From Streptomyces sp. S3(2020) (lineage in GTDB: Bacteria > Actinomycetota > Actinomycetes > Streptomycetales > Streptomycetaceae): a stretch of 64,000 nt of DNA. Below are positions 24,103-33,905 of the stretch, in pieces. Within the stretch, counting starts at the first letter, position 1; every line of letters starts with the position of its first letter. Below the pieces are notes generated by a model. It did not search any database. It had not been told where the DNA came from and saw only the letters and a program-made list of their open reading frames with translations. Where the stretch lies: positions 1 to 64,000 of the forward strand of contig NZ_JABERD010000017.1 of the NCBI RefSeq assembly GCF_013044505.1. Direction: 5' to 3'. Position numbers and translations under genes: made by a program.

Positions 24103-26825
24103 GGGTCGAGGTCAACGGACGGCCCCACGAGGAGGAGCCGCGCCCCGGTCAGTGTCTGCGCACCTACCTGCGCGAACACGGCTGGTTCGGTGTGAAGAAG
24201 GGCTGCGACGCCGGGGACTGCGGGGCCTGCACGGTCCATGTGGACGGCGAACCGGTGCACAGCTGCCTGTATCCGGCCTTCCGCGCGGACGGCCGTACGG
24301 TCACCACGGTCGAGGGCCTGGCATCGCAGGACGGCGAACTCCACCCCATACAACAGAAGTTCCTCGCCGCGCAGGGCTTCCAGTGCGGGTTCTGCACGGC
24401 CGGTTTCCTGATGACGACGGCGAAGCTCGACGAAGACCAACTGGCCGATCTACCGCGGGCGTTCAAGGGCAACCTGTGCCGCTGCACCGGCTACCGGGCC
24501 ATCGAGGACGCGGTACGCGGCCGCTGCCACGTCGAGGCGCCGGGTGCCGGTGACTCCGTCGGCCGCAACCTGCCCGCCCCCGCCGGGCCCCAGGTCGTCA
24601 CCGGCACCGCCCGCTACACCTTCGACATCGACGTCCCGGGCCTGCTCCACATGAAGCTGCTGCGCTCCCCGCACGCGCACGCCCGCATCACCGCCATCGA
24701 CACCACGGCGGCCCTCCGAGTCCCTGGCGTGCACGCGGTGTTCACCCATCTCGACGCCCCCGAACGGCACTTCTCCACCGCCCGCCACGAACACCCGACC
24801 GAGGACCCGGACGACACCCGCGTCCTCGACGACACCGTGCGCTACATCGGGCAGCGGGTGGCGGCGGTCGTCGCGGACAGCGAGGCGGCGGCCGAGGAGG
24901 GCTGCCGGCGGATCGAGGTGACGTACGACGTCCTGCCCGCCGTACTCGACCCGGAGGCGGCGATGCGGCCGGGCGCCCCGGTCGTCCATGACAAGGACCC
25001 GGTGACGGCCCGGATCTCCCGCCCGCACGACAACGTCGTGGGCGAGGCACACGGCGAGATCGGTGACGTGGAGACAGGCTTCGCCGAGGCGGACGCCGTG
25101 TACGAGGAGACCTTCCGCACGCAGCGCGTGCAGCACGCCAGCCTGGAGACGCACGGCGCGGTGGCCTGGCTCGACGAGGACGACCGCCTCACCGTCCGCA
25201 CCAGTTCGCAGACGCCGTTCCTGACCCGCCGCGCCCTGTGCGCCCTGTACGACCTGCCCGAGGACAAGGTGCGCGTGGTCGCGGGCCGGGTCGGCGGCGG
25301 TTTCGGCGGCAAGCAGGAGATGCTCGTCGAGGACATCGTGGCGCTCGCGGTACTGCGGCTGCGGCGGCCGGTGAAGCTGGAGTACACGCGCGCCGAGCAG
25401 TTCTACGGCGCCACCACCCGCCACCCGTTCACGATCGGTGTGAAGCTAGGCGCGCGGCGGGACGGCACCCTGACCGCGCTCCAGCTGCGGGTTGTGTCCA
25501 ACACGGGGGCGTACGGCAACCACGGCCCCGCCGTGATGTTCCACAGCGTCGGCGAGTCGACGGCCGTCTACCGCGCCCCGCACAAGAAGGTCGACGCCTA
25601 CTCCGTCTACACCCACACCGTCCCGGCGGGCGCCTTCCGGGGCTACGGCCTCGGCCAGGTGATGTTCGCGATGGAGTCGGCGCTCGACGAGCTCGCCCGC
25701 CGACTCGACCTGGACCCCCTGGAGTTCAAGGCGAAGAACATCATCGGGCCGGGCGAGCCGATGCTCACGCCCGGCGGCCACGAGGAGGATCTGCACATCG
25801 CGAGCTACGGCCTCGACCAGTGCCTGGAGATCGTCCGCCGGGCACAGGCGGAACCGGCCGGCGAGGCTCCCGAGGGCTGGCTGGTCGGCGAGGGCACCGC
25901 ACTGGCGATGATCGCGACCGGACCGCCCGGCGGCCACATCGCCGACGTGAAAGCGGCCCTGCTCCCCGACGGCAGCTTCGATCTCGCCGTCGGCACCGCC
26001 GAGTTCGGCAACGGCACCACGACCGTGCACCGGCAGATCGCCGCCGGTGAACTCGCCACCACCGTCGACCGCATCACCGTCCGCCAGTCCGACACCGACG
26101 TCGTACGCCACGACACCGGCGCCTTCGCCTCCACCGGCGTCGTCGTCGCGGGCAAAGCCACCCTCCGCGCCTCCCGCGCCCTGGCCGACCTGCTCCTCGA
26201 CTTCACCGCCGCGCATCTACGGGTGCCGCGCGCCGAGTGCCGGCTGGCGGAGGAGGCGGTGCTGCACCCGGGCGGCCGGCTACCGCTGAAGGAGGTGTAC
26301 GAGGCCGCCCGCGCGGTCGGTGCGGAGCTGACCGCCGACGGCCACTTCGGCGGTACCCCGCGCTCGGTCGCCTTCAACGCCCAGTGGTTCCGCATCGCCG
26401 TGGACCCCGGCACCGGCGAGATGCGCATCCTGCGCAGTGTGCACGCGGCCGACGCGGGCAAGGTCATGAACCCCATGCAGTGCCGGGGCCAGGTCGAAGG
26501 CGGCATCGCCCAGGCCCTCGGCGCCACCCTCTTCGAGAACGTCCGCATCGACGAGCACGGCGCCGTGGAGACGGCCGCCTTCCGCCGCTACCGGCTCCCC
26601 CAGTACGCCGATGTCCCGCGCACCGAGGTCCACTTCATGGAGACCACGGACGCGATCGGCCCGCTCGGCGCCAAGTCGATGAGCGAGAGCCCCTTCAACC
26701 CGGTCGCCCCCGCCTTCGCCAACGCGCTGCGCGACGCGACCGGCGTCCGCTTCACCGAACTCCCGCTGACCCGGGACCGGGTGTGGCTCGGCCTACGGGA
26801 TCACAACGTCAGCAGCTCCTCGTAG
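24099..26825 (+). CDS. Fused [2Fe-2S] and molybdopterin subunit of a xanthine dehydrogenase-type enzyme
   Basis: 908 residues from GTG 24099. Residues 1-145 hold two [2Fe-2S] clusters (C36, C41, C44, C56; C96, C99, C127, C129). The remainder is the molybdenum subunit, with [27 protein letters not shown], and the catalytic Glu in [17 protein letters not shown]. In most enzymes of this family the Fe-S and Mo parts are separate chains or share a chain with FAD. Here FAD stays separate, an unusual arrangement. It oxidises a purine or aldehyde. MoeA and moco genes lie nearby. Confidence 0.9.
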   Translation: MRVEVNGRPHEEEPRPGQCLRTYLREHGWFGVKKGCDAGDCGACTVHVDGEPVHSCLYPAFRADGRTVTTVEGLASQDGELHPIQQKFLAAQGFQCGFCTAGFLMTTAKLDEDQLADLPRAFKGNLCRCTGYRAIEDAVRGRCHVEAPGAGDSVGRNLPAPAGPQVVTGTARYTFDIDVPGLLHMKLLRSPHAHARITAIDTTAALRVPGVHAVFTHLDAPERHFSTARHEHPTEDPDDTRVLDDTVRYIGQRVAAVVADSEAAAEEGCRRIEVTYDVLPAVLDPEAAMRPGAPVVHDKDPVTARISRPHDNVVGEAHGEIGDVETGFAEADAVYEETFRTQRVQHASLETHGAVAWLDEDDRLTVRTSSQTPFLTRRALCALYDLPEDKVRVVAGRVGGGFGGKQEMLVEDIVALAVLRLRRPVKLEYTRAEQFYGATTRHPFTIGVKLGARRDGTLTALQLRVVSNTGAYGNHGPAVMFHSVGESTAVYRAPHKKVDAYSVYTHTVPAGAFRGYGLGQVMFAMESALDELARRLDLDPLEFKAKNIIGPGEPMLTPGGHEEDLHIASYGLDQCLEIVRRAQAEPAGEAPEGWLVGEGTALAMIATGPPGGHIADVKAALLPDGSFDLAVGTAEFGNGTTTVHRQIAAGELATTVDRITVRQSDTDVVRHDTGAFASTGVVVAGKATLRASRALADLLLDFTAAHLRVPRAECRLAEEAVLHPGGRLPLKEVYEAARAVGAELTADGHFGGTPRSVAFNAQWFRIAVDPGTGEMRILRSVHAADAGKVMNPMQCRGQVEGGIAQALGATLFENVRIDEHGAVETAAFRRYRLPQYADVPRTEVHFMETTDAIGPLGAKSMSESPFNPVAPAFANALRDATGVRFTELPLTRDRVWLGLRDHNVSSSS

Positions 26826-27732
26826 AAGCCGCCGAACTCCCGCTCCCGGTCGATGAGATGGATCTCCAGGATCCAGTGGCAGCGGCGCCCGGCCTTGTCG
26901 GTGCGCCGCATCGGGGTGTCGTTGTCCGCGGTGACGTACGACTCGACGTCCGCGCCGTCGATCTTCTCGTGCGGGAACTCGCCGACCAGATGCCCGGCGT
27001 GCCAGCCGCCCAGCTCCCAGCCCGCCTCGGCGGCCAGCCGCTCGACCTCGGCGTACAGCCGCTTCCCCGTGATCTCCGGATCTTCGTCGAAGAACCGCTT
27101 TCCGGCGGCGAAAATCGTCGCCAGGTCGTCGCGCAGCCGGCGCTTGGCCGGGTCGTCGCCGAGGACGAAGGTCCGCCCGAAGTCGGCCTCGTACTCCTCG
27201 AAGACCACGGCGTCCGGGCGTTCGCCGTAGGCCCGCAGGACGTCGGTGACGATCTCGATGCCGCGCCGGTCGAACTGCTCGATCCAGTCGTCCCGCATGG
27301 GGCCTTCGTCGACGCCGGTCAGGTCCTCGACTTCGGGACCGTGCCCGGCGATGAGCAGGCGCCGTACCCCGGACCACATCGCGGCGCCGTAGCACATCAC
27401 GCAGGTGCGCCAGTTGACGACGAGTTCCAGCGCGGGTCCTCCGGGGGCTCCCAGGTCACAGGTGCCGTGGCCGGTCTCGGTCTCGGTCTCGACTACGAGG
27501 GTGGCGAAGGGGCCGCCGGTGCCTTCCTGGTGGTTGCGGTTGACGAGGCGGACGCGGTCCTCGTCGTGACCAGGGTCTCGGGGGCGTCGGCGAGTTCGGA
27601 GGTCACCCAGTCGGGCAGCTGGACACCGAAGTGGGTGGGCAGGGCAGGGCAGAAGACATGGTGGTCCTCACAGGGGGCGAGCGGAGATGGAGCGATGGGC
27701 ACGCGGAGGCATTCAGACGTCTCTCCGGCCAT
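26801..27732 (-). pseudogene. Chimera of a nucleoside deaminase and an M24 peptidase, frameshifted
   Basis: Read on the minus strand, the first half matches a cytidine/guanine-deaminase-like protein: FGVQLPDWVTSELADAPETLVTT in one frame, then RVRLVNRNHQEGTGGPFATLVVE and TCVMCYGAAMWSGVRRLLIAG in another. The shift is near 27560-27567 and fits a one-base deletion. The catalytic HAE block is not visible. After residue RAYGERPDAVVF the sequence becomes the C-terminal half of an M24 aminopeptidase (EADFGRTFVLGDDP, WHAGHLVGEFPHEKID, CHWILEIHLIDRE). Two genes were fused by a deletion. It overlaps the Mo-subunit end by 25 bases. Confidence 0.75.
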
Positions 27733-27839
27733 GGGCGATGCGCCCGCTGCTCCATGCCCGCTGGCGGGCGCCGCGCCGGGGGTTGCGTCGCGGTTTCCCA
27801 TGATCACCGGGACTGCGCACCAGCCGTACGGATCCCGTG

Positions 27840-28988
27840 TCACCCCGCGAGGAGCAGCAGGGGGACGGGCTGTCCGGGCTGCCAGTCGGGCGGTACGGCG
27901 GCGAGGGCGTCCGCGAGGGCGGCACCGTGCAGGAACGCGGGGCGGTGGCCGCCCACCGGGTGAGCGGTGACGCCGTCCCAGCTGACCGGGATCAGCCGGG
28001 TACGGCCCGGCGCGGTACGGATGTCGCCGGCGAGCAGGGTGTGGGCGGCAACCAGGGCGGCGTACGGGTTGCCGGGCAGGCCCAGGACCCAGTGCCCGTT
28101 CGGGAGCTGGGCCAGGAGTTGCGGGTGGCCGGGGCGGCAGGCGACCGCGTCGACCACCCAGCGGGCGTCCGCGTCGGCCAGCAGCATCCGCAGCTGATCG
28201 GTGGCACCGACGGAGGTGGAGCCGGTCACCACGGTGACATCCGCGTCGGAGGACAGCCGGGTGTGGACGGCCGTGGCCAGGGAGCCGGTGGGCTGGTCGG
28301 GTACGTGGTGAACGTCAGTCGTTTCGCCGCCCATCACCTGGATCAAGGGTGGAAGAAGCGGGCCGAGGGCGTCGCGTACACGGCCCGGGCCGGGGCGGCC
28401 GGTGTGGGTGAGTTCGTCGCCGGTGACCAGGATCCGTACCCAGGGGCGGGGCCGTACGGGAAGTGTGTCGTGGCCGGAGGCCGCGGCCAGGCCGAGCAGG
28501 GCGGGGCCGATGCGGGTGCCGGCCGGAGCCAGGGGCGAACCGGCCGGAGCGTCTTCGCCGGCGCGGCGGATGTGCTTGCCCTCGGCCGGGGACGGGCCCC
28601 GTACGAGCGGGCCGGACCGCTCGACGCGCTCCAGCGGAATCACCGCCCGCGCTCCGACGGGAACCGCTGCCCCCGTCGAGATCTCGACCGCCTCACCCGT
28701 GCCCAGCGGCCCGCCGGTCCAGGCGCCGCCCGCCCGCACCATGCCTCGCACCCGCCAGGGCCCGGCCCCGGGACCGACCGCGTAGCCGTCCATCGCGGCG
28801 GTGTCGAAGCCCGGCATCGGCTGCGGGGTGCGCAGCACGTCGGCCAAGGCCAGCCCTGCCGCCCTGGCCAGCGGTACGTGCTGGGCGGGCAGCAGGGCCG
28901 GGGCCGCGTGGGCGCGTTCGCGTGCGCTCTCCCACGGCAGGTCGCGGCAGGAGGCGGGCGGCGCGGGCGCGGTGGCGAGGACGGTCAT
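27840..28988 (-). CDS. moeA: Molybdopterin molybdotransferase MoeA
   Basis: 382 residues from ATG 28988. MoeA inserts molybdate into adenylylated molybdopterin to finish moco. Family landmarks: MPGFDTAAMDGYAVG, GEAVEISTGAAVPVGARAVIP, VRILVTGDELTHTG, VVTGSTSVGATDQL and GHWVLGLPGNPYAALVAAHTLL. The usual TGGxS-GxxD loop reads TGSTSVGATD. The gene follows the Mo-hydroxylase operon convergently, behind the deaminase/peptidase chimera. It is likely one of several moeA paralogues in the genome. Confidence 0.88.
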   Translation of the reverse strand: MTVLATAPAPPASCRDLPWESARERAHAAPALLPAQHVPLARAAGLALADVLRTPQPMPGFDTAAMDGYAVGPGAGPWRVRGMVRAGGAWTGGPLGTGEAVEISTGAAVPVGARAVIPLERVERSGPLVRGPSPAEGKHIRRAGEDAPAGSPLAPAGTRIGPALLGLAAASGHDTLPVRPRPWVRILVTGDELTHTGRPGPGRVRDALGPLLPPLIQVMGGETTDVHHVPDQPTGSLATAVHTRLSSDADVTVVTGSTSVGATDQLRMLLADADARWVVDAVACRPGHPQLLAQLPNGHWVLGLPGNPYAALVAAHTLLAGDIRTAPGRTRLIPVSWDGVTAHPVGGHRPAFLHGAALADALAAVPPDWQPGQPVPLLLLAG

Positions 28989-29085
28989 GCCGACCACCGT
29001 CGCGGTGCCGTTTTACCGTGCGCCGCACGCGGGGTTGCCGCTGTGGCACGGGCCGTTCACGTCCGTTCCGGCCGGGATGTGAGGT

Positions 29086-29844
29086 TCAGGGGCTGACGAT
29101 CAGCCGGGCCGCTCCGTGGAACTCCGGCTGGGTGCGGAGGTGCCCGTACCGTTCGTCCCAGGCACCGGAGGCGAGGTCGGCGGCGAGCCGGTCCACCGCG
29201 CGTTCCTCGGCACCGGGTTCAAGGAAGGTCCACGCGGACTGGGCCCGGCGTACGGCGGGGTCGAGGAAGGACTCGGGGCGGGCGTAGTACGCCTCGGTGA
29301 AACCGTCCACGCAGTCGACGGGGATCGGCACCGTGCGTACCCGCGTGCCGGGGCCGAGCGCGCCGGTGATGATGCCGATGGCGGGGTAGCGGGCGGCCTC
29401 CGCGCCGCGGAGTTCGGGCGCGTAGTCCCTCAGCCACAGCCGGCTCAACTCGTCGCCGTCGAAGGTCAGCACGACCACCGGGCCGCGCGCGACGCGCCGC
29501 ATCTCCCGCAGGCCGGCCACGACGTCCGGCCACTGGTGCACGGTCACCATCGCCATGGCAGCGTCCACCGAGTCGTCGTCGAAGGGCAGGTCCTCGGCCA
29601 CGCCGTCGATGGCGGGCGCCAGATGCGCCGGGCGCTGCGCCCGCATCGCCGCGGACGGCTCGACAGGCAGGACATGCCGGTCCAGCGGTTCATAACTCCC
29701 GGCGCCTGCACCGACGTTGACGACCGTACGGGCATCACCGAGCGCGTCATGGACCAGCGCGGCTATGCGCGGGTCGGTGCTGCGGGTAAGGCTGTAGGCG
29801 CTGCCGACCAGCCCGTAGTCGGTGTCGCCCTTGACCTGGGACAT
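29086..29844 (-). CDS. Class I SAM-dependent methyltransferase
   Basis: 252 residues from ATG 29844. The SAM-binding motif I is VVNVGAGAGSYEPL with the acidic residue in VEPSAAMRAQ. Then come VAEDLPFDDDSVDAAMAM and REMRRVARGPVVVLTFD. The sequence is of the family of small-molecule methyltransferases often called UbiE/COQ5-like. The substrate is unknown. It lies 43 bases behind a gene that itself contains a methyltransferase domain, so two methylation domains are in one operon. Confidence 0.82.
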   Translation of the reverse strand: MSQVKGDTDYGLVGSAYSLTRSTDPRIAALVHDALGDARTVVNVGAGAGSYEPLDRHVLPVEPSAAMRAQRPAHLAPAIDGVAEDLPFDDDSVDAAMAMVTVHQWPDVVAGLREMRRVARGPVVVLTFDGDELSRLWLRDYAPELRGAEAARYPAIGIITGALGPGTRVRTVPIPVDCVDGFTEAYYARPESFLDPAVRRAQSAWTFLEPGAEERAVDRLAADLASGAWDERYGHLRTQPEFHGAARLIVSP

Positions 29845-29887
29845 GCGTCTCCTCTCCATGTCGACCGCCGGCCGATCGACGACAGGC

Positions 29888-31174
29888 TCATTCGTGGCCG
29901 CGGATCGCCCGTGCCAGGAAGTGGTGCGGGGCGTCCTCGTAGCAGTCCAGGCCCCAGCCCGCCGTCTCCAGTGCGGGACGCAGGTTCTCCTCGGCCAGTG
30001 GGTCGGCCGGGTCGAGGGGGCGGCCGTGGCGGGCGGCGCGTTCGGCGCGGCCGGAGGGGTGGAAGAGGAGGAGGACACCGTCGGAGGCGGTCACACGGGC
30101 CCATTCGCGCAGGGCTGTCGGCGGGTCGGGGACGTGGTTGATCAGGCCGGCGCTGAAGATGCCGTCCAACACGCCTGCGGGCAGCGGGAGTCGGCAGGCG
30201 TCGGCCAGCAGAAGGCCGGTGCGTCCCCGTCGTGCGGCGTCGGTGAGCATCGCCGGGGTGAGGTCGGCGCCGAGCACGACACCCTCGGCGCCGACCTGCG
30301 CGCGAAGGGCGGGCAGGGCTCGGCCGCTGCCACAGCCCACGTCCATGGCACGCTGTCCGGGGCGCAGTCCGATGCGAGCCACGGCTGCCGCGTAGACCGG
30401 GTTGTCGGCGGCGAAGCGCTCCTCCCAGTCGGCCGCGCGGGGAGTGAAGAAGGTCCGCGTCGCGGTCAGGGCGGACCGGTCGACGACGAGTTCGGCGAAG
30501 CGTGCGAAGACGGCGTCCCGTCCCGGGGCCAAGGCCGCGAGTTCCGCCGCGGCGGACACGACGAGGTCCGGCGCCTGTGCCGCCTCGTCCGGGAAGGCAG
30601 TGACGAAGGCTTCGACGGCTGCCTTGTCCACCTCCAGGTGGAACTGGAGTCCCCAGGCCGCGCCGCCGATCCGGAATGCCTGCACCGGGTAGCGGTCGCA
30701 GGAAGCCAGCACAACGGCGTCCGGAGCTAGGTCCATAGTGTCGTGATGCCAGTGCAGGACACGGAGTTGGGCCGGTGCGCCGCCAAGGAGCGGGTCGGAG
30801 GTTCCCGACGTGTGTACCTGGCCCCAGCCGACCTGCGCCCCGGGTCCCGGGCGGACCGTCCCGCCTGCCGCCACCGCCAGCAACTGCGCGCCCAGGCACA
30901 CTCCGAGCACCGGCACCTCGGCCTCCAGCGCCGCCCTCAGCAGGGCCAGTTCGGCATCCCGGGAGGGAAAGTCCTCGTATGCGGCGGCCGGGCCGCCCAT
31001 CACCACCAGGGCGGCGGTCCCGTCCAGGGTCTGCGGCACCGGGTCGCCCGCCCAGATACGGCACGTCCGCAGCCGCAGCCCGGCCGCCTCCAGTGCCGTA
31101 CCGATGGCGTACGGCCCCTCGTGCGGCGTGTGTTCCAGGACCAGGGCCTCCGCCGTCACCGGGTCGTGCTGCAC
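29888..31174 (-). CDS. Class I glutamine amidotransferase-methyltransferase fusion
   Basis: 428 residues from GTG 31174 (GAGGAG 10 bases upstream). Residues 1-200 are a class I amidotransferase: catalytic Cys in VPVLGVCLGAQLLAVAAGG, His-Glu in WGLQFHLEVD. Residues 225-428 are a SAM methyltransferase (AMDVGCGSGRALPALRAQ, LLADACRLPLPAGVLDG). Stand-alone amidotransferase homologues often act on glutathione-like or gamma-glutamyl compounds, but the fused pair is unusual. No ammonia-accepting synthetase is adjacent, so the domain may be a gamma-glutamyl hydrolase. The next methyltransferase is coupled behind it. Confidence 0.8.
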   Translation of the reverse strand: MQHDPVTAEALVLEHTPHEGPYAIGTALEAAGLRLRTCRIWAGDPVPQTLDGTAALVVMGGPAAAYEDFPSRDAELALLRAALEAEVPVLGVCLGAQLLAVAAGGTVRPGPGAQVGWGQVHTSGTSDPLLGGAPAQLRVLHWHHDTMDLAPDAVVLASCDRYPVQAFRIGGAAWGLQFHLEVDKAAVEAFVTAFPDEAAQAPDLVVSAAAELAALAPGRDAVFARFAELVVDRSALTATRTFFTPRAADWEERFAADNPVYAAAVARIGLRPGQRAMDVGCGSGRALPALRAQVGAEGVVLGADLTPAMLTDAARRGRTGLLLADACRLPLPAGVLDGIFSAGLINHVPDPPTALREWARVTASDGVLLLFHPSGRAERAARHGRPLDPADPLAEENLRPALETAGWGLDCYEDAPHHFLARAIRGHE

Positions 31175-31193
31175 CGTGCTGCTCTCCTCGCCG

Positions 31194-31676
31194 TCAGGTC
31201 CACGCGGTGTAGCCGCCGTCCACGTGGATCGCCTTGATGCCGCTGATGTAGCGGGCACCGCAGCGGTCCTGGGGCAGGACGAGTTGGGCGCCCGCGCGAT
31301 CCAGCGGGGTGTCGTCCAGGGTGGCCGCGAGGAGGACGGGGGCGCGGCCGAAGTCGGGGTCTATCTCGGCCCAGGACAGCAGGGTGCGGTGGCCGTCGGC
31401 GCCGCGTATGGCGATCAGGAAGCGGAGGCGGTCCTTGCGGCGGGCCGGGTCGAAAGCCGGGCCCGCGTCGGTGAGAACGTCGTGCAGGAGCGGTCCGGTG
31501 AAGCGGTGGTGCTGGATACCGCTGGTCGCGCACTCGAAGGCGACCTCGGCCGTGTGCTGGGGCCAGCCGAGCAGGTCGGGCACCGTGAGCCGGGACGGTC
31601 GGTCCAGGTCGCCGGTGAGGACGAGTTCCGCCGCGGATCCGGCGGCCGTACGGGCAGCTGCGAGGGTCTGGCTCAC
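31194..31676 (-). CDS. Small molybdopterin-binding domain protein
   Basis: 160 residues resembling a lone sulfite-oxidase-type moco domain: TVPDLLGWPQHTAEVAFECATSGIQHHRFTGPLLHDVL near the start (the Cys in FECATS would be the Mo ligand) and later GADGHRTLLSWAEIDPDFGRAP, RCGARYISGIKAIHVDGGY. It lacks the dimerisation domain of sulfite oxidase. It may be a moco carrier or a cut-down oxidoreductase. It is divergent from the second MerR-HTH/TOBE gene across 137 bases. Confidence 0.75.
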   Translation of the reverse strand: MSQTLAAARTAAGSAAELVLTGDLDRPSRLTVPDLLGWPQHTAEVAFECATSGIQHHRFTGPLLHDVLTDAGPAFDPARRKDRLRFLIAIRGADGHRTLLSWAEIDPDFGRAPVLLAATLDDTPLDRAGAQLVLPQDRCGARYISGIKAIHVDGGYTAWT

Positions 31677-31813
31677 TGGCTACCACCTCCCGGATGACCG
31701 TACCCGGACCGGCCTCACATACAAACGCACATGCCAACCTGATAGATCACGATTCCGGCTCATGCCACGTGCCAGAGGGTATCTACCTTGCATCTGCGGC
31801 TTACCATCAGCGC

Positions 31814-32200
31814 ATGCACACCTACCGGATCGGGGACGCGGCCGCCTTACTGGGCGTGAGCCCCGACACCGTGCGGCGTCTGGTCGACGGCGGGAAACTG
31901 ATCGCCGAACGTGACGAGCTGGGCCGTCGGATCATTCCGGGGCCGTCACTCGCGGCCTACGCCCGCGAGACGCACCGGGCCGAACGGGAGTCCACCGGCT
32001 CCTCGGCCCGCAACCGCTTCTCCGGCATCGTCACCGAGGTGATCCTCGGGGACGTGTCGGCGCAGGTGGAGATCCAGGCCGGACCGTTCCGGGTGGTGGC
32101 GCTGGTCAGCCGCGAGTCGGCTGAGGAGCTGAAGCTGGAGCCCGGTGTTCCGGCGGTTGCCGTGATCAAGTCGACCAACGTGGTCGTCGAGAGACCGTAG
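31814..32200 (+). CDS. MerR-type HTH plus TOBE (Mop) molybdate-responsive regulator, copy 2
   Basis: 128 residues from ATG 31814. The same layout as the protein at 21159: an HTH (YRIGDAAALLGVSPDTVRRLVDGGKLI) and a TOBE domain (SARNRFSGIVTEVILGDVSAQVEIQAG, LVSRESAEELKLEPGVPAVAVIKSTNVVVE). It lies just upstream of modABC, so it is the likely molybdate sensor for the transporter and for the divergent moco-domain gene. A TACCAT box 7 bases before the ATG suggests a leaderless transcript. Confidence 0.85.
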   Translation: MHTYRIGDAAALLGVSPDTVRRLVDGGKLIAERDELGRRIIPGPSLAAYARETHRAERESTGSSARNRFSGIVTEVILGDVSAQVEIQAGPFRVVALVSRESAEELKLEPGVPAVAVIKSTNVVVERP

Positions 32201-32235
32201 TTGAGTCCGTCAGGACCTTGAGGAGTAGACCCGTG

Positions 32236-33054
32236 ATGACCCGTTCTGTGCGCACCCGTCGGCCCGTGCAGCTGGCCGCTTTCGGAGCCGCCGCGTTGCT
32301 GGCGCTGAGTGCCTGCTCGTCCTCCGACGACTCCGGCTCCGCGAAGTCGGACCCGTCGGCGTCGGCCTCGACGAAGATCTCCGGTGACATCACGGTGTTC
32401 GCCGCGGCCTCCCTCAAGGAGAGCTTCGAGACCCTGGGCAAGCAGTTCGAGGAGGCCCACCCGGGCACGAAGGTCACCTTCAGCTTCGGCGGCAGCGACT
32501 CCCTGGCCGCGTCCATCACCGGCGGCGCCCCGGCCGACGTCTTCGCCTCCGCCAGCCCCAAGACGATGAAGATCGTCACGGACGCCGGCGACAACTCCGG
32601 TACGCCCGCCACCTTCGTCCGCAACCAGCTGGAGATCGCCACCCTGCCGGGCAACCCCGACAAGGTCGACTCGCTGAAGGACCTCACGAACTCCGACCTG
32701 AAGGTCGTCCTGTGCGACAAGGAGGTGCCGTGCGGGGCCGCCGCGCAGAAGGCCCTGGACGCCAGCAAGCTGAAGCTCACCCCGGTCTCCTACGAGGAGG
32801 ACGTCAAGTCCGCCCTCAACAAGGTCGTCCTGAAGGAGGCCGACGCCGCCGTCGTCTACAAGACCGACGTGAAGGCAGCCGGTGACAAGGTGGAAGGCGT
32901 GGAGTTCCCCGAGTCCGCCGACGCCATCAACGACTACCCCATCACCCTCCTCAAGGAATCCAAGAACACCGCGACCGCCGAGGCGTTCATCGCGCTCGTG
33001 CAGTCCACCGAAGGCCAGAAGGTCCTGACCGCAGCCGGCTTCCTCAACCCGTGA
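32236..33054 (+). CDS. modA: Molybdate ABC transporter, substrate-binding lipoprotein
   Basis: 272 residues from ATG 32236 (GTG one codon earlier possible; GAGGAG upstream). A lipoprotein signal is visible: basic start TRSVRTRRP, hydrophobic core LAAFGAAALLALSAC with the lipid Cys at the lipobox LSAC. The mature part has the ModA sequence (DITVFAAASLKESFETLGKQF, SFGGSDSLAASITGGAPADVFASAS). It overlaps modB by four bases (GTGA). Bases 32307-33054 are repeated in inverted form at 40952-41699. Confidence 0.95.
   Translation: MTRSVRTRRPVQLAAFGAAALLALSACSSSDDSGSAKSDPSASASTKISGDITVFAAASLKESFETLGKQFEEAHPGTKVTFSFGGSDSLAASITGGAPADVFASASPKTMKIVTDAGDNSGTPATFVRNQLEIATLPGNPDKVDSLKDLTNSDLKVVLCDKEVPCGAAAQKALDASKLKLTPVSYEEDVKSALNKVVLKEADAAVVYKTDVKAAGDKVEGVEFPESADAINDYPITLLKESKNTATAEAFIALVQSTEGQKVLTAAGFLNP
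32307..33054 (+). repeat. 748-bp segment of modA duplicated in inverse orientation (copy 1)
   Basis: From GAGTGCCTG at the lipobox to the modA stop, this sequence matches the reverse complement of 40952-41699 with eight mismatches by hand alignment (about 99% identity). Homology ends abruptly at both sides. The two copies lie about 7.9 kb apart and could recombine to invert the interval. Confidence 0.95.
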
Positions 33055-33905
33055 CCTCCCTATCCCCGGGCAAGGCCGACGCCGCGGACACCCTCACCGG
33101 TGGCCCGCGGCGCCGCCGCGTCCTCAGGGGCGGTGCGCCGCTGCCCCTGCTCGTCCCCGCCCTGCTCGGCCTGGCCTTCCTGACCCTGCCGTTGATCGCT
33201 CTTCTCGTACGGGCTCCCTGGCGCAGCATGCCCGACCTGCTGACCAGCGCCGAGGTGTGGCAGGCCCTCCGGCTCTCCCTGCTCTGTGCGACGGCCGCCA
33301 CCGTCGTGAGCCTGGTGATCGGGGTGCCGCTGGCCTGGCTGCTGGCCCGGGTGGAGTTCCCCGGCCGTGGCCTCGTACGGGCCCTGGTCACCCTGCCGCT
33401 GGTACTGCCGCCGGTGGTCGGCGGTGTGGCGCTGCTGATGGCGCTGGGCCGCAACGGCGTGGTGGGCAAGTGGCTGGACGCCTGGTTCGGGATCACGCTC
33501 CCCTTCACCACGACGGGCGTCGTGGTCGCGGAGGCGTTCGTGGCGATGCCGTTCCTGGTGATCAGCGTCGAGGGCACACTGCGCGCCGCCGACCCCCGCT
33601 ACGAGGAAGCGGCCGCCACTCTCGGCGCGTCCCGCTTCACCGCGTTCCGCCGGGTGACCCTCCCTCTGATCGCCCCCGGCATCGCCGCAGGTGCCGTGCT
33701 GGCCTGGGCCCGCGCGCTGGGCGAGTTCGGCGCCACGATCACCTTCGCCGGCAACTTCCCCGGACGTACCCAGACCATGCCGCTCGCCGTCTACCTGGCA
33801 CTCCAGAGCGACCCGGAGGCGGCCATCGCCCTCAGCCTCGTCCTGCTGGCCGTGTCCATCGCGGTACTGGCCGGCCTGCGCGACCGATGGATGGCAGCAG
33901 GATGA
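33051..33905 (+). CDS. modB: Molybdate ABC transporter, permease
   Basis: 284 residues, overlapping modA (GTGA) and modC (ATGA). It is a membrane protein with about six helices (LPLLVPALLGLAFLTLPLIALLV, LRLSLLCATAATVVSLVIGVPLAWLLA, LVTLPLVLPPVVGGVALLMALG and others) and the permease loop EAAATLGASRFTAFRRVTLPLIAPGIAAG that docks on the ATPase. The N-terminus carries a short polar extension (TSLSPGKADAADTLTGGPRRRR). Confidence 0.95.
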   Translation: MTSLSPGKADAADTLTGGPRRRRVLRGGAPLPLLVPALLGLAFLTLPLIALLVRAPWRSMPDLLTSAEVWQALRLSLLCATAATVVSLVIGVPLAWLLARVEFPGRGLVRALVTLPLVLPPVVGGVALLMALGRNGVVGKWLDAWFGITLPFTTTGVVVAEAFVAMPFLVISVEGTLRAADPRYEEAAATLGASRFTAFRRVTLPLIAPGIAAGAVLAWARALGEFGATITFAGNFPGRTQTMPLAVYLALQSDPEAAIALSLVLLAVSIAVLAGLRDRWMAAG

